Shown here: in pieces, positions 22,963-35,031 of the stretch
Layout of the letters: every line of letters begins with the position of its first letter
How positions within the stretch are numbered: position 1 is the first letter of the stretch
Origin: Aselliscus stoliczkanus
Taxonomy: Eukaryota; Chordata; Mammalia; Chiroptera; Hipposideridae
DNA length: 64,000 nt
Direction: 5' to 3'
Assembly: GCA_033961575.1 (NCBI GenBank)
Contig: CM066729.1
Span: 94,305,001 to 94,369,000, forward strand
Program-made: the position numbers and the translations under genes
Notes under the pieces: generated by a model
Database searches by the model: none
Seen by the model: the letters and a program-made list of their open reading frames with translations, nothing else
Told to the model about the DNA's origin: nothing

Positions 22963-25900
22963 TCTTAGAATTGGTGCTAACATTATTAGGTTATTTAGAT
23001 TTTTAAATCATGTTGTTTCATAAAAATCTTTCAATATCACTAAGGAAAGTAACCTTGAAAAAGACATAAACATTCGACCTGAATCTCTCTTTGTAGAACA
23101 ATGTTGAATGGCAGGAAGGAAAAGCAGGAACAGGAACACTCAGAAAACAAAAACAGAATAAAAGACTTAGAAGTAAGTGAGTGTATTGAATGAGAAAATG
23201 GAGAGATGGAGGAAAAACAAAAAAGTCAAGTGTATATGTTTCAAAGGTGTATTGTCCCCAGAAATGACTCATGTTCCTTTTGAAAACACAAGAATTATAT
23301 GTTGTTTATGCATGACCTATATTATCTGAGTGTTCCTGTTACTTATAGATACTATAGGATTTATGCAAACCATGACTCTTCATGGATTACACCTAGAAAT
23401 ATTTATCTTGGCATGTGCTAACAGGTTACCAACCACCTAGAAAAAATTGCTTTAAAGTAGTTAATTGAAAGAAAAACAAAAATTTGACACGGAATTTTTT
23501 GGTTGCAAAAATACTTTCAAAATAGTTACTATAAACTCAGGAGTAAAACTCCCATAGATATAGGTTTATTGTACATTAACAATTGTACTTCCTTTCCTGT
23601 TTTATGATTAAAAGGTAGACATTTAAACAGATAATCTAATGGACATCATTTAAGAGAAGTGTTTGTTTAAGTATAAATCTACACATGGAGGAACGGAAGT
23701 GAATGGATTAAAACATAATTACCGAAAACAAACTTTCCAAATATTTAATATGAAGGTTAATGTCTAATGACAAATATCATTAATTCCAAATTTCTGCTCT
23801 GAGGTAACAATGGTTGTTGTAGAACTAGAAAAGGAATAAGCTCACCCTGCAGGTCATGATGCTCTCTTCCCATCTCCTATAGACAACTTTATTTCCACTC
23901 AGTTAATTCTTGATTATCTAATGGGTAAACTAATGAAGAAATAAATTTCTGCAGAAAACATAATTGATATATATTCTGGTAGGTATTTTCCACATCATCA
24001 CAGCTTCACCCAGATATTGTGACTAGCTATTGAGTTCACGTATTTTCCTTCCTCTACTTTAATATTTGATCTCCCTTGCTTAAATCCATGGAAAACATTG
24101 AGGCTTCCAGAGAAACAAACATTATTTTCTTGATAGACAGCCAAAAGTAAACTGCAGGAAATAGTATTTCCAAACAGAAAGAGATCAAATAGTAAGGAAA
24201 ATCAATATTTTATTAGCTTTTTTATTTTTATTTCAAACTTTTTTTACTAACAAAAATTGGAAGCATTAAAAAGAAATATTTCTTTGTAAGTCATTGGGCC
24301 AACCTGATATCCCATTACCTGATATCCCATTATCTTCCAAAACATTTGTGTGATTTTTTTTTTAAACAGAGACATTTTCTTATATAACCATAAAACAATC
24401 ATTAAAATTAATAAATTAGCAATGACACATTATTAATAACTATTCATAATAGTTATCTATTGTTACATTTAAAAATCCTAAAACATACAACTTAAACTTT
24501 TCCCCCCACAATTTCTGTGGGTGAAGAACCTGAACATGGCTTATTTGTGTCTTCCAGTTGGGTAATGATGTTTCACAAGGTACCCACTTGTGCTGTGGTC
24601 TTATCTGAAGACTCTTCTGAGGGAGTATTCACTTCTAAACTCAGTCACATGGCTTTTGGAATATTCAGTAGGTTGTTGAACTAAAAGACTAAGTCTCCAC
24701 TAGCTATTCTCAACTCTCGTCAAAGATCTAAATGATGTTATTTATAGAAAAAAGTTTCATTCAGCACAATCCAATGCAGTTAAATGTCTTGTCTCTTCAG
24801 TCTCCTTCACTCAGAACTATTTTTTCAGTCTTTCCTTGATTTTCATGACCATAATATTTTTGAAGGTTATAGATCACTTATTTGTTTTGTAGAGTGCTCT
24901 TCTACTTAGATTTATCTAATATTTTCTCATGAAATTTAGGTTATGCATGGTTAGCAGAAATAGCATAGGAGGGGTGGTACACTTCTTTCTCTGCCTCTAT
25001 CAAATGATAGAGGCAGTTTTTCTCATTGATGATGTTCATTTGAATCATTTAAGGGGTTATCTGTCTGGCTTCTTCAACGTAAAGTTACTATTTTCCTCTT
25101 TTGTAATTGATACTTCGTTTGTGGGGCAACATTTTAAATCTATACAAATATCCCCTTCCTGATCAAATTCTTAATCTATTTATTGCTTTATTTATATCTG
25201 TATGGTCTCATGGTTTGATAGTTTATTCAGGGCAAAAAACAATCTGTTATTGCTATTATTATGATGCTCTAGTTATCCCAAGAGGGAACACAATAAAACT
25301 GTTTTTTGTGTTATTTGTATATGTCTTCTTTATTCTTTAAACACTTCCCTGTTTGGGGGTACAACAAGATGTTCCAGACTTATCTTCTTATTATGTCATT
25401 TCCCTGGCCCAGCATTGAAATTAGCGATTTCCATAAGAAGCCCTGGTTTCCTTTTCAATGACATCATTGTGTTCATTGCTATTGAGGTGTGATTATTGCC
25501 AAACCCTCTGAATAAACAGATCTATAAGATTTTATGTGTATGTATGTATACAGACATACATTCATATGAAAACATATAGACATATATATATTCCAAAATA
25601 TGTAGTAATACATATCCAAAATGTATATGTATCCTACAAATGTATAAATAACACAGTATCTTTCTAATTTCTGCTTTTCTGTAACTACAAGTTCTTTCCT
25701 CAACAGTAAGAAATCTGGTTTTTATCATCCTTATATTTAATTACTTGATCAATTTCTTTGTATATAACAAATGTCTCATTTTCATTGTTGCTTCCGCCCC
25801 ATGTAGATACTGTCCTTACCTTGCTTAGGCTCTGACACTCACACTGCGCATTCTCTGTGGAAATGTCAGCCTCTGACATTTCATGTTTGCTTCACCAATA

Positions 25901-26621
25901 GATGAGATCCATAACTTTCTCATCTCAAGTGAGCTCTGAGTATTCATATTAGCCTAACTACCCCCCACAAACCCACCTCCTTTTCACAATTCGAGATCTG
26001 ACAAAGCCAGGTTGGCCTCCCCTCTCTGATCAGGCTATAATACCTTTTATGAGGTCACTGAACCCATATACAGATCCCTTTGCATGCTTCTTAGACTCAA
26101 GTACCCCAAATAGTCCATTTCCCCACAGGCAAACCTTCCTCACTCTGCCTGGGTATAACCCCTCAGGCCACTCTTCACCACACTTTTCCCACACATGCAG
26201 CCCATTCCAGCGTGTGGACCCCCAACTCACACTCTTATAGCTCATATACCCTATTTCAGGTCACTGTGGCTGCTGACCCCCAGGCTACTGGACATACATC
26301 TTGCATTGTTCCTAATGCTTTTAGGACTATTGTTCAGAAAAGGAAGGATAGGAAAGATAAGAGAAAGGAAAGGAGGCAAGTAGAAGAAAAAAATCAAGGT
26401 CTCTCTTATATTTTCTGGGGGAAAAAAAAAAAGAGATCTGGAACTTAGTAACTTTACTCAGGATAGAGAGTCCATGGAGTACACAAATTTGTACAATACT
26501 TCAAAAGTAATCATTATTCTGAAGCACATGATTGTTCAATTTTAAATATTGTTTGAGAAAAGTGCAAAGTAAAGTAAAATCCTATGTCACTTTGGGCTTG
26601 CAGGAGAACCTATTAAGAGTA
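22963..26621. other. No gene seen; scattered old repeats
   Basis: Mostly unique sequence. A tandem 15-bp duplication (cctgatatcccatta twice) sits at about 24303-24332. The stretch 24450-24720 (gttatctattgttacattta, later tgtgggtgaagaacctgaac) resembles an old mammalian LTR or DNA repeat I cannot name. The stretch 25780-26350 is C-rich with overlapping open frames on both strands and no recognisable product. Confidence 0.4.
24991..25016. repeat. Perfect 12-bp inverted repeat with 2-nt centre
   Basis: Arms ctgcctctatca and tgatagaggcag flank aa. It lies in unique sequence. Confidence 0.9.
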
Positions 26622-26631
26622 GTTCCCATGA

Positions 26632-27659
26632 GAATATAATGTTAAAATTTTGTGGGGTGTCAGATGGTCACATGTTTTGTTAGGGAGACCACTTCATGGA
26701 TGGAGTAGAGGCTTGATTACTGCACTGTATACCTGAAATTGATGTTGTATAATATTGTATGCCAACTGTAACTGAATATATAGAGAGTCACGGGATGTGG
26801 ATTTTACGGTGGAAGGGAGTCAAAGGAATTGTAATAGACATGTATGATATGGGCGGGGAGAAGCGGGGGGAGAATTGGGGGAGGCGGGTTGTCACTTTGA
26901 GGGGTAAAAAGTATAACTATTGCACTTTGTTGTACACCTGAAGCTAATTAAAAAATAAAAAATTTTAAAAAGTTAAAATTTCTGGGTAACAAATCACGCT
27001 GTTAACAATGTTAAATCTAGAATGGGTAAAACATTTCCAACAAAGAATTAATATGCAGAATAGAAAAAGAACTTTTCAAATCATAATAGCGGCAAGGGCA
27101 CGGGTTGGGAAAGCACATAGGAGGTCATTTAAAAGCACTAATAAACATATGCTCAGATGTATAAATAATCAGGGGAAATGCAAATTATAACAATATGATA
27201 CCATTTTTTTTTGCCCATCGGTTCAGCAGACAGTAAAAGAATAAAAAATATCTAGTATTAATGAGAATGCCAGTTGATAAAGTCTTTTTGAAATACCATT
27301 TGACAACATCTATCAAAATTTAAAATGTGCATGTTCTTTAACCAGGAATTCAACTTCTAAGAAATCTATTCATCAGAAATATACATGTGAACAGATGTAT
27401 GTATGAGATGTTCATTGAATCATTGCTTGCAATAGCAATAGAACTGGAAAGACCAAAATGTTCATTAATAATATTTGGTTAAATGGATTTCATACCATGG
27501 AACACTATGCAGCAATTAAAAAGAGGGAAGCAAATTTTTATGTACTGGTATTTTATGATATCTAAGATACCTTGTTTGTGAGAAAAGCCAGTTACAGAAT
27601 TATGAGCCAATTTATGTTTAAAAAAATAAAAAAGATTCTATACCTCTAAAAAAAAAAGT
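26632..27659 (+). mobile_element. Older L1 fragment (ORF2 end), split by a younger L1
   Basis: The part from about 26982 to 27655 decodes in broken frames as L1 ORF2 C-terminus and 3' UTR: caacaaagaattaatatgca, ggggaaatgcaaattataac, ccatggaacactatgcagca, and a terminal A-rich stretch. A 10-bp direct repeat gttcccatga lies at 26622-26631 and 27660-27669, consistent with a TSD enclosing the whole nest. A younger L1 tail (26651-26971) sits near its left edge. Confidence 0.65.
26651..26971 (+). mobile_element. Young-type L1 3' UTR fragment, nested
   Basis: It starts tgtggggtgtcagatggtca and ends gttgtacacctgaagctaat plus an A-rich tail, matching the 3' UTR of the full-length L1. A 10-bp TSD, gttaaaattt, lies at 26641-26650 and 26972-26981. 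It includes the G-rich block (about 26851-26887) typical of this lineage and keeps a segment of about 30 bp (catggatggagtagaggc...) that the full-length copy lacks. Confidence 0.9.
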
Positions 27660-27877
27660 GTTCCCATGAACATTCACTCTGTGTTAAATCATTCCCAAGA
27701 ACTATGCTGGTGATGACAATATGCATTGCAAATCAAAACAACATAAAATTAATTTTTTTTCAAAATTCTTAAGACAACATACATTTTTATATCCAGACAT
27801 TACACATCAAGAAATTGATTCAGAGAAAATAACTCAACAACTGCATGATTTCCACATTGCACTCCTCACAATAATAG

Positions 27878-27891
27878 AAAACCATTGATAG
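27878..27891. repeat. 5' target-site duplication of the full-length L1
   Basis: aaaaccattgatag, repeated exactly at 35540-35553 after the L1 tail. The A-rich start fits the preferred L1 endonuclease target. Confidence 0.95.
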
Positions 27892-30282
27892 AGAGGGGCA
27901 AGATGGCGGCTGTGAGGTGGGCTCCATGAAATCTCCCCCGGAAATATCCACAATTTGAACTTCTAATACGCTTCAAAGAGACATCTACTCATCACACAGA
28001 GCAACTAAGAGTTCCACACAAGGATTGCTGGAAGGTGGGCAGGCCGGGCGAGTAGGGGAAGAAGGCGGCGAGACGCGTGAGGTGCAGCCCGCACCCGCCG
28101 CTGCTGAGTCACAGTGAGTGTTGCCCTGGCTCGCTCCCTGCGGCCCGCGGCCCTCCTAGAGTTCAGCAAGAGTGCGTTGGTTTGCAGTCTGAGGCAGAAG
28201 CCTCAGGCCGGGCAAGTGCGGGAGGAGAGAGAGGAGACGACTGTGCAGAGGTACGAGCTGCACCCGTGGCTCGCCTTGTCCCCAGGAAGCAGGGTGCAGA
28301 GCCCCGCAGCGACAGGGCAAGATCAGTCCCTGCACCCTCCCGGTGCAGGGATCGGTCTCTGTGCCCACCGGGTACGTGGAGCGCAGAAGCCTGAAAACCG
28401 GGGGGAGGGGAAAACAGAGGACTCGCCCGCGGAGAAGCAGCGCACGCCGGGCGGAGACGCAGGTCCCTGAGAGACAGAGCGGGGATCGGAGCGGCGCAGA
28501 AAGGTGCGCGCAATTCCCTAAATCCCGGCAGACCATTTGAGAGAGCAGCAGGAACTCCGCTGGAGCGTAAGAGGCAAAGGCCTTAGCTTAAAACAGTGTT
28601 GGAACTGTGGCTTTGTTTATTTTTATGTTTTTTTATTTTTTTTTCCTTTTTCTACTCTTGGACAGAAAGCAAAAAAAAACCAATAACCCACCCACTCCCA
28701 CAAACTTTGGCCCCCGCCATTGACTCCTGAATGGAGCAATAGGGGCACTCTAGGAAGATATTCCTACCTGCAGGGGGTTGAGAATTTCCACCCCAGTAAA
28801 GGCTGCAGAGTGAGACTACCTACCCCGCCTCCACCTTTTTGCAAGGCTTGGGAGGCAGGGCAGGTTTACCTGCTGAGGCACTAATTAACAGATTCTTAGC
28901 AGCAGGCTTTTGGTAGTGAGGAATTCTTTAATTCACCACAGCTGTCAACCGAAAGGGTGCCCAGAGACACTCATTGAGACTTTGGGGGTGCAGCCTGCCT
29001 TGGGACAGGCAAAAGCAAAAAGGCAGTGACTTTGTAAAAACCACCAATCATACGTCACAACCACACTCAATTACAGCAAACCTGCAGTGCCAGGATCACG
29101 CTAGGCTTCAGGTGGCCTACTGTTCCCACAAGACGCACAGGAATTTTTGTACAGAAGACAAACTGAAGAGAGCTTGGTGGACTTTAGCCAAGACCGGCAC
29201 GGGTATTTTTGGTTTGTTTGGTTTTATTCTGTTTTGTTTTCCCTTTATTGGCTGCTTATCTTGGTTGTTTTTGGTTTCTATTTCTATTTCATTCTTATCA
29301 TTTTGTAGTTTTTAATATAGGCATATATATAGGTGTATATAGGTGAATATATGTCCATATATATATGGGTGTGTAGACAAATATATATATATATTTTTTT
29401 TCTTTTTCTTTCTTTTCTTTTTCTTTTTTCCCCACCCTAACTTTCTCTCTTATTTTATTCAGTATTCTCACTGTTATACTTTTCCTCTTTTCCTTTTTTC
29501 TGCAAATTTTATTTGTTTAATTTTTATTCTTCCTTGTTTTATTATTATTTTAGTTTATTTTTATTTTTTATTTTTTAGGTATAGCTAATCGGTTTCTCAT
29601 GTTTATTCTATTTTTTATTTTAGGATATTGTATTTTATTTTGTTTCCTCTTCTGTTATTATTGTGTGTGTGGTTTTTGTTTTGTTGCTGTTTGTTTTCTT
29701 CATTAGTATGATTGATATTTCTGTACAAGTTGACTGTAGTTTGATGGTTGGTTTTTTTTACTTGTGCAAGCATTTGGTTTCCTTTGGTGGCTGCGGAGGT
29801 TGTTCTTGTTGATCTGTTATGCTCTAAAATCACTCTGCAGCAGTGGGTACAAACAAACAGACACAAGAATCATCATACCCGGAGGCCAACTTTAGATAAA
29901 ACCAGAGCATTTCTGGGTTTGACATACAAGAGTCACACCTAAAAGGAAGTTGCTACAGGTACTAGGGCCCATAGGGTCCAAGTTTCATCAGAGGGGTCAA
30001 TCCTCTCACAGCAGCTCATAAACTGCAGACGCTGCTGATCCTCACAGCTAATCAATCTGGGAGTCAATCCCACCTACTGACAAGCCAAAAGTAATCAAAA
30101 CTAAAACTTCAACAAGTGAGGATGCATGACACGAAGAACACCTCAGATACAAGCACAAGAGAATAGGGAGACTGAGTAATTCAAATATAAAGGACACACA
30201 CCATATAAGTTTACTCAGAAAAGACTGAGAAATCTGGGGGATCTATCTGTTATATTGAAGAAAACACAAAGAGTAAGCCAGA
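27892..30282 (+). promoter_or_regulatory. L1 5' UTR / internal promoter, two-part and long
   Basis: The first bases carry caagatggcggctg (27899-27912), a YY1-type site in the position where human L1 has its own (known family feature). From about 28020 to 28540 the sequence is GC- and CpG-rich, the only CpG-island-like stretch in the window. From about 28600 it becomes AT- and T-rich, with pyrimidine tracts (29395-29480). At 2.39 kb before ORF1 it is much longer than the human L1 leader (about 0.9 kb). Open frames exist on both strands of the CpG-rich part, but GC-rich DNA has few stops, so coding is unproven. Confidence 0.85.
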
Positions 30283-31159
30283 ATGGGGAGACAAAGAAAC
30301 ACAACACAAATAAAAGAACAGAAGAAACTTCCTGAATCAGTGGAAATAGAGGAAATAGAGGTAACCAACTTATCAGAGACAGAGTTCAGAACACTGATTA
30401 TTAGAATGTTCAAGGAAATTAATGAAAATATAAAGAAGGATAGAGAAATCATGAAAAGCAACCAGCTAGAAGTTAAGAACACAATTACTGAATTAAATAC
30501 CAAACTTGATGGAATCACTAGCAGATTGGATGAAGCAGAAAATCGAATCAGTGACTTAGAAGACAAAATAGCAGAGATCACCCGTGCGGAACAACAACAA
30601 AAAAAAGAGAATGAAAAACATGGAAAATAGTTTAAGAGAGCTGGGGGACAACATCAAACGCAATAACCAACGGGTCATTGGAGTACCAGAAGGAGAAGAG
30701 AGGGAGCAAGGGATTGAGAATATATTTGAAGTAATAATGTCTGAAAACTTCCCTAACCTGGCAAAGGACATTGAAATACAAGCTCAGGAAGTGCAGAGAG
30801 TTCCAACCAGGATGATTCCAAACAGGCCCACTCCAAGACACATTATAGTAAAAATGGCAAGGGTGAAGGACAAAGACAGAATCCTTAAAGCAGCAAGGGA
30901 AAGGCAGCAAGTTACTTACAAGGGTACCCCCATAAGATTATCAGCTGACTTTTCTACAGAAACTTTGCAGGCCAGAAGGGAGTGGCAGGAGGTTTTCAAA
31001 GTGATGAAAAATAAAAGCCTACAACCGAGATTGCTGTATCCAGCAAGGTTATCATTTAAAATCGAAGGTGAGATAAGGAGCTTTGCAGAAAAGAATAAGT
31101 TAAGGGAATTCATTACCACCAAGCCAGCATTGCAGGAAATGCTAAAAGGCCTTCTTTAA
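30283..31159 (+). pseudogene. L1 ORF1 (RNA-binding protein), frameshifted
   Basis: ORF1p coats L1 RNA as a trimer and acts as a nucleic-acid chaperone in the cytoplasmic L1 particle. The first part (from MGRQRN) has a long heptad coiled coil ending RISDLEDKIAEI. The second part carries the RRM-like domain (RVIGVPEGEEREQGIENIF) and the C-terminal domain (ADFSTETLQARREW). The two parts lie in different frames; the switch is at an A8 tract (30599-30606). The total of about 292 codons is near normal for the family. The single lesion is a homopolymer length change, so a sequencing error is as possible as a real mutation. Confidence 0.92.
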
Positions 31160-31207
31160 GTAGAAGAGATAAACAACCTAAGAAAGACTACAAACACAAA
31201 TAACAAA

Positions 31208-34200
31208 ATGGCAATAAATACACACCTATCAATAATCACATTAAATGTAAATGGATTAAATGCTCCAATAAAAAGATATAGGGTGGCTGAATGGATAAGA
31301 AAGCAAGACCCCAGCATATGCTGTATACAAGAGACTCACCTCAGATCCAAAGACTCATTCAGGCTGAAAGTAAAGGGATGGAGTAAAATATTTCATGCAA
31401 CTGCTACTGAGAAAAAAGCTGGAGTAGCAATACTTATATCAGATAAAATGGACTTTAAATTGAAGAATATAACAAGGGACAAAGAAGGACACTTCATAGT
31501 AATGAAGGGATCGATCCAACAAGAGGACATAACTCTAGGAAACATCGATGCACCTAACATAGGAGCCCCTAAATATATAAAACAGATATTGTCAGACATA
31601 AAGACAGAGATCAACAGTAACACTATCATAGTAGGGGACTTCAACACCCCGCTGTCACTAATGGACAGATCCTCCAGACAGAAAATCAATGTGGAAACAG
31701 CAACCTTAAACGACACATTAGACCAGCTGGATTTCACAGTCATTTTCAGAGCATTTCATCCCAAAGCTACAGAATATACGTTCTTTTCAAGTGCACATGG
31801 AACATTTTCTAAGATAGACCACATGTTAGGCCACAAAACAAGTCTCAATAAATTTAAGAAGATTGAAATCATTTCAACTGTATTCTCTGACCACAATGCT
31901 ATGAAACTAGAAATCAATTATAAGAAGAAATCCGGGAAGCTGACAAATAAATGGAGGCTAAACAATATGCTATTAAATAGTGAGTGGATCACAAATGAGA
32001 TCAAGGAGGAAATCAAAAGGTACCTTGAGACAAACGAAAATGGAAACACCACGACCCAAAATCTCTGGGATGCTGCGAAAGCAGTTCTAAGAGGGAAGTT
32101 TATAGCAGTGCAAGCCTACCTAAAGAAGGAAGAAAAATCTCAAATGAACAGGTTATCCTTACACCTAAGGGAACTGGAAAAAGAACAGCAAAAGAGGCCC
32201 AAGGGGAGTACAAGAAAGGAGATAATAAAGACCAGAGCAGAAATAAACAATATAGAGAACAGAAAAACAATTCAAAAGATCAATGAAACCAAGAGCTGGT
32301 TTCTTGAGAAGATAAACAAAATTGAAAAACCTTTAGCCAGGCTCATCAAAAAAAAAAAAGAGAGAGGACTCAAATTAGCAAAATCAGGAATGAAAGAGGG
32401 GAAATGACTACAGACATCACAGAAATACAAAAAATTCTAAGAAATTACTATGAGCAAGTATATGCCAACAAATTTGACAATCTGGAAGAAATGGATAATT
32501 TCCTAGAAGCATACAACCTTCCAAAGCTAACGCAAGAAGAAACAGAAAATCTAAATACCCTGATTACTACCAAGGAAATTGAATCATTAATTAACAAGCT
32601 CCCAAAAAACAAAAGCCCTGGACCAGACGGCTTCACAAGTGAATTTTATCAAACATTCAAAAAAGAACTATCACCTATTCTTCTCAAACTATTCCAAAAA
32701 ATCCAGAAGGAGGGAAGGCTCCCAAACTCTTTTTATGAAGCCACTATCACCCTGATTCCAAAACCAGATAAAGACATCACAAAAAAGGAAAACTACAGGC
32801 CAATCTCCCTGATGAATATAGATGCAAAAATTCTCAATAAAATATTAGCAAACAGAATTCAGCAATATATTAAGAAGATCATACATCATGATCAAGTGGG
32901 ATTCATCCCTAGTGCGCAAGGCTGGTTCAACATCCGTAAATCAATTATTGTGATACACCACATCAACAAAATGAAGGATAAAGATCACATGGTCATCTCA
33001 ATAGATGCAGAAAAAGCATTTGACAAAATCCAACAGCCATTTATGTTAAAAACCCTTAGCAAAGTGGGAATACAGGGATCATATCTCAACCTAATAAAAG
33101 CCATATATGATAAACCTACAGCTAACATCATACTCAATGGGGAAAAGATAAAACCATTCCCCTTAAGATCAGGAACAAGACAAGGCTGTCCACTTTCTCC
33201 TCTTTTATTCAACATAGTGCTGGAAGTTCTAGCCACAGCAATCAGATAACAAAAAGAAATAAAAGGCATCCAAATTGGCAATGAAGTAAAATTGTCATTA
33301 TATGCACATGACATGATACTGTATATAGAAAACCCCAAAGACTCCATCAAAAAAGTATTGGAACTGATAGACGAATTCAGTAAAGTAGCAGGATATAAAA
33401 TCAATGCTCAGAAATCAGTGGCATTTGCATATACCAATAATAAACTAATGGAAAGGGAAATTAAGGAAACTGTCCCATTTACAATTGCGTCAAGAACTAT
33501 AAAATACCTAGGAATAAATTTAACCAAAGAAGTGAAAGATCTGTACTCAGAAAATTATAAGACACTGAAGAACGAAATCATAGAAGCTACAAATAAATGG
33601 AAACACCTACCATGCTCATGGATAGGAAGAATTAATATAGTTAAAATGTCCATACTACCTAAAGCAATATATAGATTCAATGCAATTCCTATCAAACTAT
33701 CAAGGGCATTTTTCACAGAAATAGAAAATATAATCCTAAAATTTATCTGGAATCATAAAAGACCCAGAATAGCCTCGGCAATTCTGAGAAATAAGTACAA
33801 AGTCGGGGGGATCACGCTACCAGACATCAAAACCTACTACAAGGCAACGGTAATCAAGACAGTTTGGTATTGGCATAAAAACAGGCACATCTATCAGTGG
33901 AACAGAACAGAGAACCCAGAAATAAATCCAGGCATTTACAGACAGTTAATCTATGACAAGGCAAGCAAGAATTTACACTGGAGTAAAGATAGTCTATTCA
34001 GTAAATGGTGCTGGGAAAATTGGACTGACACATGCAAAAAAATGAAACTGGACCACCTCCTTACGCCTTATACAAGAACAAATTCAAAATGGATTAAAGA
34101 CTTAAATGTAAGTCCTGAAACCATAAAAATCCTAAAAGAAAATATAGGGAGTACATTTGCAGACATTACCCGGAGCAATATTTTTACTGATACATCCCTA

Positions 34201-35031
34201 CGGGCAAGGAAAGTAAAAGAAAAAATGAACATATGGGATTATATCAGACTTAAAAGTTTTTTCACAATGAAGGAAACCATTAATAAAACAAAAAGGAAGC
34301 CTACTGAATGGGAGAATATATTTGCCAACGATATATCTGATAAGGGGTTAATATCCAAAATTTATAAAACACTCATGAAACTCAACACCAAAAAAACAAA
34401 CAACACAATTAAAAAATGGGCAGAAGATATGAAGAAACATTTCTCTAAAGAGGACATACAGATGGCCAACAGGCATATGAAAAAAAGTTCAACCTCAATG
34501 GTCATTAGGGAAATGCAAATAAAAACCACCATGAGATACCACCTCACTCCAGTCAGAATGGCTATCATCAATAAATCAACAAACAACAAGTGCTGGCGGG
34601 GCTGTGGGGAAAAGGGGACCCTGCTGCACTGTTGGTGGGATTGCAGATTGGTGCAGCCACTATGGAGGTCAGTATGGAGGTATCTCAAAGAACTGGAAAT
34701 AGAGCTACCATTTGACCCAGCAATTCCACTCCTAGGTATTTATCCTGAAAAAACCAAGACACTTATTCAAAAAAAGTTATGCACCCCTATGTTCATAGCA
34801 GCACAATTTACAATAGCTAAGACTTGGAAACAACCAAAATGCCCATCAGTAGATGACTGGATTAAGAAACTGTGGTATATTTATACATTGGAGTATTACT
34901 CCACTATAAAGAAGAATGAAATCGTACCATTTGCAATGATATGGATGGACCTAGAGACTATTATGTTAAGTGAAATAAGTCAGTCAGAGAAAGACAAATA
35001 CCATATGATCTCACTCATATGTGGAATCTGA
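31208..35031 (+). pseudogene. L1 ORF2 (endonuclease-reverse transcriptase), inactivated
   Basis: ORF2p nicks the target and copies L1 RNA at the nick. The order is complete. The N-terminal endonuclease keeps [22 protein letters not shown] and FSDHNAM, so its catalytic residues look intact. The reverse transcriptase keeps [13 protein letters not shown] and [12 protein letters not shown]. The C-terminal Cys/His cluster [18 protein letters not shown] is at about 34591-34644. Lesions: a frame change at the A12 tract 32348-32359, an in-frame TAA at 33247-33249, and YAHD instead of YADD, with the His codon at 33307-33309 replacing a catalytic Asp. The length of about 1,274 codons is normal. The YAHD change alone should abolish polymerase activity. 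Confidence 0.95.

Noticed and set aside
28077..28540. Overlapping plus-strand frames of 105-118 codons as a host gene
   Set aside because: They lie inside the L1 leader bounded by the TSD. GC-rich DNA gives long chance frames, and no protein family is recognisable.
34362..34688. 108-codon minus frame also found at 37484-37810 on the plus strand
   Set aside because: It is the antisense shadow of L1 ORF2. It recurs because both L1 copies are nearly identical.
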